A stretch of 33,009 nt of DNA from a virus: the IMG/VR virus record IMGVR_UViG_3300045741_000217, positions 1 to 33,009 of that record. The stretch is one strand, 5' to 3'. Numbering within the stretch: the stretch's first letter is position 1; each line of letters begins with the position of its first letter. Below the pieces are notes generated by a model. That model saw only the letters and a program-made list of their open reading frames with translations, was not told where the DNA came from and did not search any database. This document shows positions 14,830 to 22,615 of this stretch, in pieces. Both the position numbers and the translations under genes were made by a program.

Positions 14830-16620
14830 CTAATCAACACTAGTTGTCTTGCTTGTTGGATTCAGGACGTCATAGCGAGGATGAGTCAGCATGGAAGCCA
14901 AGAAGCAATAAAGCAGCGAGTGGAACGAGTCGTCAGTCTTGTCTGGCGGAGCGTCGTACTTGATCATCCTCTGGGTCTCAACGTATTCAGAAAAGATGTT
15001 AAGCATGTCTTGTCCGAATGGCTTCTCGAACTGAGACCAGTCTGGGAACCCAAAGATGTTGCCTCGCTTGATTGCTTCAAAGATATCCTTCATCACCTCG
15101 GTGCGATGCACCAGGAATCTGTGAAGGAGTGGCTCCCAACGAACCTTCTGACTTGGTGTGCTGTACTGGTATGGCCATATCTTGTTCTTGCCGAATGCGC
15201 GCATGAGGTGGCTATTCTGGTGAACACCGCCACCGTAGTCTGTACCTACCGCCTGCACGTTCCAGTACTTGAGGATGTCCTCAATCAACTGTAGTTGAAT
15301 CACCGGCTCACTCTCTGGTCCCTCGAACCGGTGGATGTAGAAGATGAAGAATCTGTCGTTCAAGTAGGTTCCAAGACTCAGAACCGTAAACGAGTGTTCT
15401 GTACCAGTACCCCAGTCAATCCCTGCCCAAACTGGGGTAGCCTGTCCAATCATGGACCTGACACGCTTTAGCGTGTCTTCACTCATGAAGAACCCCTGCC
15501 TACAGTTCTGCACCACATCTTCTCTGCGTAGAGGTCTGGTTCCGCTGTCGTAGGAGAGACCCAAAACCTCGTTGAAGAACTTGTCTCGAGCATAGGTTCG
15601 GTACTTGTCCAGGATTTCGCCCCATGGCAACCATGGCACCATCAACTGGGGGATCCTGAACCCTTCGTAGGGCTCCTTGAGCTCCTGCCTGACCCTTGGG
15701 TTCATTGAGACCCACTGGGCAAGAGGATGCATCGGATTGATCTTGTTTCCGCACTTGTCGCAGATCAGTCCGTCTTTGCCGATGTTGGGCTCCCCCAGTA
15801 CATTCCAATGCCAACTTGAAGGGGTTCCAGGTACACCATGATGTTCACAAGGAATGGCCCACTCGTTCTGAGTAGAGTGGTCAGACCAATACCTCTCAAG
15901 GGTGTTGTCGTAGCTCTTTGGGGTTCCAGCGTAGATGAAGATCTTGAAGGGAGAGTGGGATGCCGACTCTTCAATAACTGGGATGTTGTCGGTGATGATG
16001 TCCTGGATCTCATCGATCAGGATCATGTCCGACGGGATACCGCGAACACGGTCGGCGTTGTGGTAGGCGTACCGCAGAGTGATCTGACTTCTGTTCACGA
16101 ACTTCTTCAAGAACACGTTGTCGGCAAGCTTGCTGGTAGTCCAAGCTTTGAGGACCTCAGACGTGTCGATTGGCTCCTTCAAACGGTCTTGGGAGAACAC
16201 CTTCGTCTGGGCGTTGGTAGGGGAGACGTACAGGATGTTGAAGCTGGAGTGGATTGCCGCGTAAGCAATGCTCTTGTTGCCAAGGAGGGTGCTCTTCTCT
16301 ACCTGGCGTCCGCACTTATAGAGGGTTCGTCTGGAGCTGACGTCGTAGGGCAGCCTAAGATAACGACGCTCGTTGAATGAGAAGGGAATCTGCTTCTGGG
16401 TGTGTGGTTCCCTGACCCGGATGGCAAACTCGACGAACTCAGAAGGGCTGACACCGATGACATCGGCAGCCTTCTGCATGGCTATGTCTTCGTCGTACTC
16501 TTCACGTATCCTTGGTTCGAAGTCCCACTCTTCCCTCAGTTCAGGCTGCCCACTCTCGGAGATGACGACGTTACTACGCATCTCTCGACGGAGCTCTTCG
16601 GAGGTAATGACCTTGCTCAT
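14830..16620 (-). CDS. terL: Terminase large subunit (DNA-packaging ATPase/nuclease)
   Basis: 596 residues from ATG 16620, with AGAGG just upstream; a GTG at 16686 overlaps the divergent gene. ATPase domain: Walker A-type CGRQVEKST (G104-S110, with Glu in place of the usual second Gly), strand ILYVSPT, and Walker B MILIDE (Asp203, Glu204). An inserted Cys/His group follows (CEHH at 258-261 and CDKC at 287-290), probably zinc-binding. RNase H-like nuclease domain: Asp402 in WAGIDWGTG, Asp461 in VGTDYGGG and Asp563/564 in KTDDSFHSLLY. It pumps DNA into the prohead and cuts it. No small terminase gene was recognised nearby. It is divergent from a plus-strand gene 53 bases away. Confidence 0.95.
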   Translation of the reverse strand: MSKVITSEELRREMRSNVVISESGQPELREEWDFEPRIREEYDEDIAMQKAADVIGVSPSEFVEFAIRVREPHTQKQIPFSFNERRYLRLPYDVSSRRTLYKCGRQVEKSTLLGNKSIAYAAIHSSFNILYVSPTNAQTKVFSQDRLKEPIDTSEVLKAWTTSKLADNVFLKKFVNRSQITLRYAYHNADRVRGIPSDMILIDEIQDIITDNIPVIEESASHSPFKIFIYAGTPKSYDNTLERYWSDHSTQNEWAIPCEHHGVPGTPSSWHWNVLGEPNIGKDGLICDKCGNKINPMHPLAQWVSMNPRVRQELKEPYEGFRIPQLMVPWLPWGEILDKYRTYARDKFFNEVLGLSYDSGTRPLRREDVVQNCRQGFFMSEDTLKRVRSMIGQATPVWAGIDWGTGTEHSFTVLSLGTYLNDRFFIFYIHRFEGPESEPVIQLQLIEDILKYWNVQAVGTDYGGGVHQNSHLMRAFGKNKIWPYQYSTPSQKVRWEPLLHRFLVHRTEVMKDIFEAIKRGNIFGFPDWSQFEKPFGQDMLNIFSEYVETQRMIKYDAPPDKTDDSFHSLLYCFLASMLTHPRYDVLNPTSKTTSVD

Positions 16621-16673
16621 GAACCTCTCGCAGGCGTCAGTAAATTCGTGTACACAGTAGCACAGGAGAGGCC

Positions 16674-16994
16674 ATGCACGCTTCACTACCGCCCCTAGCC
16701 TGGCTGGATGATTTCTGTGAGTCTATGAAAGCTGCCGTTGGAGAGAACATTACCTACTCCATTGCAGATACAGACGAAGAGATGGTCAAGCTGGTTACTT
16801 TTCGATTCCAGACCTACATTGGCATCAAGAGCCTGAGGTTGATTTACAGCCTTCTACACGACTGGGCAACGTCAAATAACTGCGGAACGATCGATAGCTT
16901 CAAACGATCGGACTTCAGTATGTTCACGAAAATCGTGGTCAAACGGCAATTCGGTCAAATGAAGATTCATCACCCTCTCGGGGATAAGAAGTAG
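16674..16994 (+). CDS. Small protein of unknown function
   Basis: 106 residues, ATG start with AGGAG upstream. No transmembrane segment and no metal site; helical with a central FRFQTYIGIKSLRLIYSLLHDW stretch and a basic C-terminal part (FTKIVVKRQFGQMKIHHPLGDKK). First gene of a short plus-strand operon that continues into zinc-ribbon microproteins and RNase HII. Its divergent neighbour is the terminase. No family recognised. Confidence 0.6.
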   Translation: MHASLPPLAWLDDFCESMKAAVGENITYSIADTDEEMVKLVTFRFQTYIGIKSLRLIYSLLHDWATSNNCGTIDSFKRSDFSMFTKIVVKRQFGQMKIHHPLGDKK

Positions 16995-17006
16995 AGAGGA
17001 GATATT

Positions 17007-17195
17007 ATGGAAGATTGCCCTGTTTGTGGTGGCCAGTGTGGGATCCTCGGCACGTTGGGCAACACCCATCACTACCAGTGCCGAAACTGCGGTGCTGAGT
17101 TCGCAAAGAACGCACGCAGAAGAAGGAAGAGCAAACATGCCCAGAAACAGTTCAAGCAAGGCCCCAGACCCGACCAAGTTCGAGAGAAAGAGTAG
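17007..17195 (+). CDS. Zinc-ribbon microprotein
   Basis: 62 residues, ATG start with GAGGAG upstream. CPVCGGQC at the N-terminus and YQCRNCGAEF in the middle form a four-Cys zinc ribbon of the kind found in transcription-related small proteins; the tail is strongly basic (ARRRRKSKHAQKQFKQG), suggesting nucleic-acid binding. It overlaps the next gene by 59 bases in another frame. Target unknown. Confidence 0.65.
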   Translation: MEDCPVCGGQCGILGTLGNTHHYQCRNCGAEFAKNARRRRKSKHAQKQFKQGPRPDQVREKE

Positions 17196-17370
17196 CATCA
17201 ACCGGAAGCGTGGGACTCGTAGTCGCTACCAACGGTGCCCCAAGTGCAAGAAGCTCCGACTGAGGAGATTCCTGCCCAACAACTGGCACCCATGGAGAAA
17301 GATGTGGGGAAAGTTGGGTAACCAGGTTGTTTGCCACATCTGTATAGACCGAGCGGCGTTATGCTCGTAG
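17137..17370 (+). CDS. Basic zinc-finger microprotein
   Basis: 77 residues from ATG 17137, with AAGGAAGAG upstream, inside the preceding gene. The N-terminal 35 residues are Arg/Lys/Ser-rich, followed by CPKCKKLRLRRFLP and, after about 30 residues, CHIC: a widely spaced four-Cys site. Its end overlaps the RNase HII start by 10 bases. The strongly basic, zinc-binding character suggests binding to nucleic acid; no family recognised. The start could also be upstream, but the N-terminal part of that frame reads as a shadow of the preceding gene. Confidence 0.55.
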   Translation: MPRNSSSKAPDPTKFERKSSINRKRGTRSRYQRCPKCKKLRLRRFLPNNWHPWRKMWGKLGNQVVCHICIDRAALCS

Positions 17371-17966
17371 CCGGTTGTGATGAAGTAGGGACTGGAGCTT
17401 TGGCTGGACCCATCATCTCAGTCATCACAGTCTTCAGAGAGGAAGATCTCCCACTTCTCTCAAAACAAGTAAGAGACTCCAAGCAGGTATCCCCTACGAT
17501 GCGTCGTAGTCTCTACTTAGGCCTTTGTAAGGCAGCCTTTGACGTAGGCATCGGTTACGCATTTCCGTGGGAGATAGACAAGATCAGGTACACAAACGCC
17601 CTTCAGCTTTCTTATTCCAGGGCGCTAAAAGACCTACGGTCCACTCCAGAAATCCTCTACATGGATGGCGTCAATGCTGTACGAGCTTGGAAAGGTAGAC
17701 AGATTGTAGAGCCAAAAGCAGACGCCAAGTACAAGCAGGTGTCAGCCGCCAGCATCATTGCGAAGGTGTTCCGAGACGCATTGATGGCTGAAGAGGGTAA
17801 GAAGCATCCTCAGTACAACTGGGCGCAAAACCACGGCTATGGTACCCCAGACCACATTGAGGCCATTGAGAAACATGGCCTGCTATTCGACGGGCAGAGC
17901 TACTCCCATCGTCGAACCTTCTGCACCAAGCTCATCAACCGACTGGCAACAAGGAGCATGAAATGA
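17361..17966 (+). CDS. rnhB: Ribonuclease HII
   Basis: 201 residues from ATG 17361; a TTG at 17331 would add 10 residues. Motifs of type 2 RNase H are clear: VAGCDEVGTGALAGP (catalytic Asp7/Glu8), ILYMDGVNA (Asp102) and PKADAKYKQVSAASIIAKV (Asp121), followed by a C-terminal HGYGTPDH...H pattern also typical of the family. It cleaves RNA in RNA-DNA hybrids and at single ribonucleotides in DNA. The usual Arg after DEVG is Thr here, and 'GPL' reads 'GAL', small deviations in the substrate-binding GRG motif. Likely roles are primer removal or degradation of transcript hybrids. Overlaps zinc-finger genes on both sides. Confidence 0.93.
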   Translation: MLVAGCDEVGTGALAGPIISVITVFREEDLPLLSKQVRDSKQVSPTMRRSLYLGLCKAAFDVGIGYAFPWEIDKIRYTNALQLSYSRALKDLRSTPEILYMDGVNAVRAWKGRQIVEPKADAKYKQVSAASIIAKVFRDALMAEEGKKHPQYNWAQNHGYGTPDHIEAIEKHGLLFDGQSYSHRRTFCTKLINRLATRSMK

Positions 17967-18160
17967 CGATCGCTGTGCAATGCACGGTGTGTGAGACTCC
18001 AGGACTAGCGGAGGAAGAAGTTCTCGACAAACTCCCCCAGCCACTGCTTCTCTCATGCACCAAGTGCCGGAAGAACGTTCCATGGCCGGTCATCAAGGCT
18101 CTCTACTTGATGAACTGGAGGGTCTCCCACATCTACGAGAAGACGAAGGCAATGGCCTGA
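17963..18160 (+). CDS. Zinc-ribbon microprotein
   Basis: 65 residues, ATG start overlapping the RNase HII stop (ATGA), hence translationally coupled. Two CxxC pairs, CTVC near residue 7 and CTKC near 32, form a zinc ribbon separated by an acidic helix (EEEVLDKLPQPLLLS). The C-terminal half is helical (VPWPVIKALYLMNW). Last gene of the operon, followed by a strong bidirectional terminator. Coupling to RNase HII suggests joint action on nucleic acid; that is inferred. Confidence 0.65.
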   Translation: MTIAVQCTVCETPGLAEEEVLDKLPQPLLLSCTKCRKNVPWPVIKALYLMNWRVSHIYEKTKAMA

Positions 18161-18165
18161 AATGG

Positions 18166-18193
18166 AAAAGGGTTCCCAGCCGGGAACCCTTTT
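18166..18193. terminator. Bidirectional intrinsic terminator
   Basis: AAAAGGGTTCCC (18166-18177) pairs perfectly with GGGAACCCTTTT (18182-18193), loop AGCC. Runs of A on the left and T on the right give a U-tract in both directions. It lies between the convergent plus-strand zinc-ribbon gene and the minus-strand virion gene. Confidence 0.9.
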
Positions 18194-18202
18194 TCTCTAG
18201 CC

Positions 18203-18247
18203 CTCAGGGTGTTCCACCTGTGGCTCTTGCTCTCAGGGTTTTCCACC
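18203..18247 (-). repeat. Direct repeat of a gene 3' end
   Basis: CTCAGGGTGTTCCACC (18203-18218) and CTCAGGGTTTTCCACC (18232-18247) differ at one base. The second copy holds the stop codon and last residues of the 157-residue gene; the first copy lies beyond the stop. It looks like a small tandem duplication of the gene's end. Confidence 0.5.
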
Positions 18248-18706
18248 CAAGAGTTCGTAGAACTTTTTGCACACGTTTACTGCCAGGTACTTCGGGTCTA
18301 GGGACTTCGCGTAGCCGATGGCTCGGACGAAGAAGGACCCCATGTCTTGATCGAAGGAAGTTTCGATTCTGTTATCAGCAAATGATGTAGTTAGGGAAAG
18401 TTTAAGTAGGTTTTCTGTTCCTTGCGGAAACTGTGGTAGCTGCTTACCCTCCTTTTGCTTTAGCCGGTATTGATAGGGCCAGAAGTGAAAGATGATGTCG
18501 TCATCTTTCTCCGCGAATTCGGCTTCAAAGATCCCTCGTCCGATGACCGGCTGGAATTTGATTGGTTTGAACTGTCGTAAACCTTCGCCAGTTTCCTTGA
18601 CTATGGCTTGGTGTACGTCAACCTTAGCTTTGTCTAACTCAGCAGCTCTAGCCTGGTCTACCTGGCTATCCTGCTGCGTTTCCAACTGACGCTCGTGCCA
18701 GACCAT
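18233..18706 (-). CDS. Virion-region protein, unknown
   Basis: 157 residues. ATG 18706 is chosen because it follows the upstream stop by 4 bases with GAGG just before it; the longer frame to 18781 would overlap that gene. The N-terminal third is charged helix (DQARAAELDKAKVDVHQAI), the rest beta/alpha with FKPIKFQPVIGRGIFEAEF and DDIIFHFWPYQYRL. No membrane segment or metal site. Last gene of the polymerase-baseplate operon. A tail or baseplate role is suggested by position only. Confidence 0.6.
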   Translation of the reverse strand: MVWHERQLETQQDSQVDQARAAELDKAKVDVHQAIVKETGEGLRQFKPIKFQPVIGRGIFEAEFAEKDDDIIFHFWPYQYRLKQKEGKQLPQFPQGTENLLKLSLTTSFADNRIETSFDQDMGSFFVRAIGYAKSLDPKYLAVNVCKKFYELLGGKP

Positions 18707-18713
18707 GCATTCC

Positions 18714-19604
18714 TCAGTTCTTTGTTGGATCCGGTTTAGCAGGCTGCTCTTCACGGACTCCGTTACCAGAGAAGCTACCACCAGCTGTTAGCTGCTGGAT
18801 TGGTGGGGGCACATCTGCTGGCCTCTCCATGCGCCACTTCTCGAAGTTCTTGAGAATGTCCTTCAGCGCCATGCCTTCGGTGTTGAGAGCTGCATGGCAT
18901 TCTAGCACAGTCTTTCCCAGCATGTTCATGTTCTTCACTTTCTCGGTGCTGGTGCCAGGCTTCAAGTGGCACTCCATGAAAGTGAAGTAGGAAGCCTTCT
19001 GGATCTCCGTAATCATGTGACGGCTTTCGATGGTCTGCGACACTTGCAACATACTGAGAGCCAGCTGAGTATCTGCTGTCATCATCGACATCATGCGCTC
19101 ATAGACAGCTGTGCGACCGTAAAGGAAACGGCCCCAGTCATCGAACGTAAGTAAGTCGATGTTCCAGTAGTAGTGCTTGTAGAGGTCAATCCCGTCGGCA
19201 GTCAGATGCCAGTTCTTCTGCTGATTGATCTTCTTGGCCAGCTCAACGGACGGAATCCTGGAGAAGAGAGCTTGCTCTACGACTAGCCGTTTATCTGGTC
19301 GAATAAGGATGTCTCTTGCATCCCTCATCGCTGCCGACGGAACAAAGTAGTCGTAGACTCCCTGGTCCCTCAAATAGCGCATCGAAGCACGATGCCGCTG
19401 GTCCATGAAGTTAAAACCTGTAGGAGGCGCATTCTCTCCTCCAGGTTGAAACTCCTGAACCAGCGCAGGCAGGTAGTTGTTCTGCACCTGTGCGAGGGGA
19501 GACATGAAGCCTCCCTGCTCGAGCTTGGTGAAGAGATCTACTGCCTGAAAGGTTGGATTCTGAATGCAGAGGGCTTTGAGGTAGAACTCGGCGGGATGAC
19601 GCAT
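18714..19604 (-). CDS. Virion-region protein, unknown
   Basis: 296 residues, ATG start, 30 bases after the preceding stop; only a weak ribosome binding site is visible. Helical core with SPLAQVQNNYLPALVQEFQPG and FMDQRHRASMRYLRDQGVYDYF; a disordered Pro/Gly tail begins around residue 260. Several Met/Arg-rich helices (YERMMSMMTADTQLALSMLQ) suggest protein-protein packing. The operon also encodes the spike and the 910-residue protein, so a baseplate or tail-associated role is plausible. No family recognised. Confidence 0.6.
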   Translation of the reverse strand: MRHPAEFYLKALCIQNPTFQAVDLFTKLEQGGFMSPLAQVQNNYLPALVQEFQPGGENAPPTGFNFMDQRHRASMRYLRDQGVYDYFVPSAAMRDARDILIRPDKRLVVEQALFSRIPSVELAKKINQQKNWHLTADGIDLYKHYYWNIDLLTFDDWGRFLYGRTAVYERMMSMMTADTQLALSMLQVSQTIESRHMITEIQKASYFTFMECHLKPGTSTEKVKNMNMLGKTVLECHAALNTEGMALKDILKNFEKWRMERPADVPPPIQQLTAGGSFSGNGVREEQPAKPDPTKN

Positions 19605-19634
19605 GTCTGGAGTCTACAACATCCCAGAAATGAA

Positions 19635-19877
19635 TCAACCACCGCCCATCATCTTTAATTGAGCTGCGTATTCAGATTGCTGAGAAGATGAAAGATTGTT
19701 CGTGTCGAGTAGTGGTTTTGAACACTGCCCGCCACCACAAGTAGCGGGCATAGCTGGTTTTGGCATCGGCATTTTTGATGGTTTTGGTACACCAATCTTA
19801 GGTGGCTTTGGAGCCCCCAACATTGGCCCAAACGCCAGCTTTTCGATCTCATTAGTGAAGGCACGAAACAAAATCAT
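19635..19877 (-). CDS. Small Pro/Lys-rich protein with N-terminal FxxE-type motif
   Basis: 80 residues, ATG start overlapping the previous stop (ATGA). Starts FRAFTNEIEKLAFGP, the same F-x-x-E-[LI]-x-K-[LI]-[AS] element as in the 144-residue head protein. Residues 20-45 are Pro/Lys repeats (PKPPKIGVPKPSKMPMPKP), then CGGGQC and a Ser/Gln/Gly-rich tail. Largely disordered. Possibly an internal or accessory virion protein carrying a targeting or cleavage motif; this is inferred. Confidence 0.55.
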   Translation of the reverse strand: MILFRAFTNEIEKLAFGPMLGAPKPPKIGVPKPSKMPMPKPAMPATCGGGQCSKPLLDTNNLSSSQQSEYAAQLKMMGGG

Positions 19878-22606
19878 GCCTGAGACTCCTCTACCCCTCG
19901 AATTGCTTTCAGCCCTGCAATCACATCCTCCATGCCAGTCATGGCCTTCTCGATTGCGCCTTCTGGCATGTCCTGTTGACCCAAGTAGCTATGGATGAGC
20001 ATCTCAGCCATACGCTCACCAGCCTGCTCGAGCTCTGGCAAGTATTCAACGAAGGTTGAGACGTTCTCTGGGTTGATGAAGTTGAGCGCCAAGACTTTGT
20101 CGATCGTGGCCTCATCCTTGATGGCGGCAGCTTCCTTGACCAAATCCTTGCGTAGATTTGGCAGCCTCTCTAGGAAGGCGCTAGCTGTCTTCACCGACTG
20201 GCTATAACGCTCACCCAGAGTGGTGATTGTCTTCAATCCAGCCAGCTTGACTGAATCACGTCCATTGAGCTTACGCGCTTCCGCTACCTTCTGCTTTGCC
20301 ATTGACCCAGGAACGCCAAGCAGTCCGAGCATGAACTCGGCGCTTACTGCGTCAAGATCGTAACGGAACTCGCTGGCGATCTTGTGTAGGCCACAGCCAC
20401 CCTCTAACTGGAACGCTCCGTTGAAGTACAACTCAACGGTGTTCTGAGCTGCCTGAGCGGCAGATGTCTTGGTCTTTGGCTTCTTGTCGTCCTTCTTCTC
20501 AGGCTTCTTCTCGTCCTTCTTTTCTGGCTTCTTGCCAGACTTTGACTCAGCCTTAGGAGGACCCTTTGGTGCAGCACCTGGAGGCCCGCCAGGCGCAGCC
20601 TGAGCTCCACCTGCGTCAGGAGGCCCACCAGGTCCAGCGGGTGGCGGCCCACCTGCCTGAGGACTTCCTGCATTGGGCCCAAGCATTCCACCGCCCGGAA
20701 CCACTGGAGGACCTGCTGTAGTTGGGCTAATAGGCCCTCCAGAGCCTGGGATCGTTCCGCCACCAGGCCCACCCGGAGCTGTTGGAGTAGCCTTGGTTCC
20801 ATTACCCATCTTGTTTGGAACGCCCTTCTTTTGAGCCAGAGCGTGGGCTGGAGGCTCAGGTGGTGGCTGTGGCGGGGCACCTGGCATCGACGCGCCAGCT
20901 CCATCTGGTCCGCTCGCGCCTTGGAGCTGCGTCTGATTGTTGAGGCGCATCCAGGACCAAGAATCCGGGATTGCGTACTCGTTATTGTTGATGCGCTCTG
21001 GCTGCGTCAATCCCTGAGTGACCCGCAAGACAAGTGGATTACCGAATGGATCTGATCCCTGATAAACAGGAGACCCATCTGGGCCAGCCATAGCAGAAGA
21101 CAAGGTCACCGGAACTGTTGCGGTCACCCCATCATTGGTGACCGAGTAGAAGGTGCCTTCTCCAACTGGATCGCTCTCAGGTAGACCAACACTCTTTCCA
21201 ACCATCTTGCCGACGATGCCGTCCTGGAGTGCATAGGCGGAACCATTGGTGAAGAGCATTGTTGGCATTGGGGAGAAGTTCCCATCCCAAGACAAAAGCT
21301 CTGGGAACACCCAACCAACAAGGTCATTACCCATTGTGTCCTGCACAGTGTACTGACCAAATTCCTGTACAGGCTGGCCATCAAATCCCTGCGGACCAGC
21401 ATTTGGCTTTACTGGATCTGCAACAGCAGTGACTGACTGGCCAGGCTTCATTCCATTGACTGTGTCTGCGCCTACAGCGTCCGCTGCTTCAGACTGTGGA
21501 ACAACCTGACCTTGTGCTTCTGGACCTCCAGCAAAAGCATTAACAGCAGCCGACTTCACCAGGAAGTCTCCACCAGGAAGCTTCTGGATTGTCATTACGG
21601 TTGGTTGGATGTTGTCAGCAATTGTCCTGAGGTAGTCCTCAGCAGATGCACGCTTGGTCTTATCAAAGGCCTCAATCAGAAGATCTGAGACGCTTCTTAG
21701 GCCAACCTTGATTGAGTTGTCTGATGCCAGCTTGTTGATAAACTCCTGGGCAGCCTTCTCCGAGATTGTCGGAGCGATGGCGAGAAGCAGGCTGTCAGTA
21801 CGTACTGATGCAGTCTTTGGATGGTAGCCGTACCTCTTGGACGCCAGCTCGAAGACGGCGTTGGTTACCTCAGGATGGTCATACTTTCCAAACTTCTCTA
21901 CCAGCCCCTGAACCTTCTCGTTCTGGTAAAGGGCAGACCACTGCTCAGGAGTAATGTGGGCAAATGCCCTTTTTTCCTTCTTATCAACCTTATCTAACTT
22001 CTTCTCCAACCCTGCAAGGAATGCTTCAGTAGCAAGATTACCGACTCCAACAGCAACAGCTGTCTTGGATTTTGATGAAAGTCCTTCAAAGAAAGCAGCA
22101 TCGGCAGACGCAAGCTTGAACTCACCACCAACGCCAACACCAGTACGGTTGGGAGGCATCCACTGCTCGATCAAGCTTGGATCTGCCGGAGGGATAGTAG
22201 AAAGGTCAAAGGCCTGAGGATTGAATAGGGTTTCACGAACCCTATCCTCGTTCATCGGCATGACCCGATCACCATCCATGAAGACGGTGAAAGGACGGAG
22301 CTGGTGATCTTCCACGATCAACGGAATCCTGATGTGTGGGATTCCAGTCTCTTCATGCTCCTGCTCAGGCCGCTCGGTCTTATTTGAGACGTCGATATAG
22401 CCAAAGCCAAAGCCACGCTGCTCATCCAGCTTGTCAACGGTCGGAGAGATCTCATAGTCGGACAACCATGGGTGCCGACGGAGCATCTCGCTGGTAGCTT
22501 CCTGGGCCCAGTTCTGGGGCTCGTCCGAAAGCTTCGCAACGTAACCTGCCTCCTTCTTGAAGGCATTTACGAGCTCAGGATGATCGTCCAGGTAGAGTCG
22601 CGGCAT
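19874..22606 (-). CDS. Large multidomain structural-type protein with disordered linker, unknown
   Basis: 910 residues, ATG start with AGGAG upstream. Residues 1-160 look folded (PHIRIPLIVEDHQLRPFTVFMDG). Residues ~160-370 are helical and hold many K-x-A motifs (FKLAS, PKTAS, NKLAS, KRASA, VKSAA). Residues ~425-570 form a beta-rich domain including DLVGWVFPELLSWDG and LFTNGSAYALQDGIVG, a block I recall from other large-phage structural proteins. A ~140-residue Pro/Gly/Lys-rich linker follows (about 572-715), then a helical C-terminus with EKTI-type and VKTAS motifs. Function not known; size, motif content and position next to the spike suggest a virion protein, possibly processed by the protease. 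Confidence 0.65.
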   Translation of the reverse strand: MPRLYLDDHPELVNAFKKEAGYVAKLSDEPQNWAQEATSEMLRRHPWLSDYEISPTVDKLDEQRGFGFGYIDVSNKTERPEQEHEETGIPHIRIPLIVEDHQLRPFTVFMDGDRVMPMNEDRVRETLFNPQAFDLSTIPPADPSLIEQWMPPNRTGVGVGGEFKLASADAAFFEGLSSKSKTAVAVGVGNLATEAFLAGLEKKLDKVDKKEKRAFAHITPEQWSALYQNEKVQGLVEKFGKYDHPEVTNAVFELASKRYGYHPKTASVRTDSLLLAIAPTISEKAAQEFINKLASDNSIKVGLRSVSDLLIEAFDKTKRASAEDYLRTIADNIQPTVMTIQKLPGGDFLVKSAAVNAFAGGPEAQGQVVPQSEAADAVGADTVNGMKPGQSVTAVADPVKPNAGPQGFDGQPVQEFGQYTVQDTMGNDLVGWVFPELLSWDGNFSPMPTMLFTNGSAYALQDGIVGKMVGKSVGLPESDPVGEGTFYSVTNDGVTATVPVTLSSAMAGPDGSPVYQGSDPFGNPLVLRVTQGLTQPERINNNEYAIPDSWSWMRLNNQTQLQGASGPDGAGASMPGAPPQPPPEPPAHALAQKKGVPNKMGNGTKATPTAPGGPGGGTIPGSGGPISPTTAGPPVVPGGGMLGPNAGSPQAGGPPPAGPGGPPDAGGAQAAPGGPPGAAPKGPPKAESKSGKKPEKKDEKKPEKKDDKKPKTKTSAAQAAQNTVELYFNGAFQLEGGCGLHKIASEFRYDLDAVSAEFMLGLLGVPGSMAKQKVAEARKLNGRDSVKLAGLKTITTLGERYSQSVKTASAFLERLPNLRKDLVKEAAAIKDEATIDKVLALNFINPENVSTFVEYLPELEQAGERMAEMLIHSYLGQQDMPEGAIEKAMTGMEDVIAGLKAIRGVEESQA

Positions 22607-22615
22607 CGAGATCTC

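Noticed and set aside
15838-16380. Plus-strand open frame of 180 residues opposite the terminase
   Set aside because: Antisense shadow; the minus strand has all terminase motifs here.
20460-20620. Repeat array in the Lys/Pro-rich linker, considered as a DNA-level repeat
   Set aside because: The repetition is at protein level within a coding linker; units are irregular and there is no spacer pattern, so it is neither CRISPR nor a satellite.
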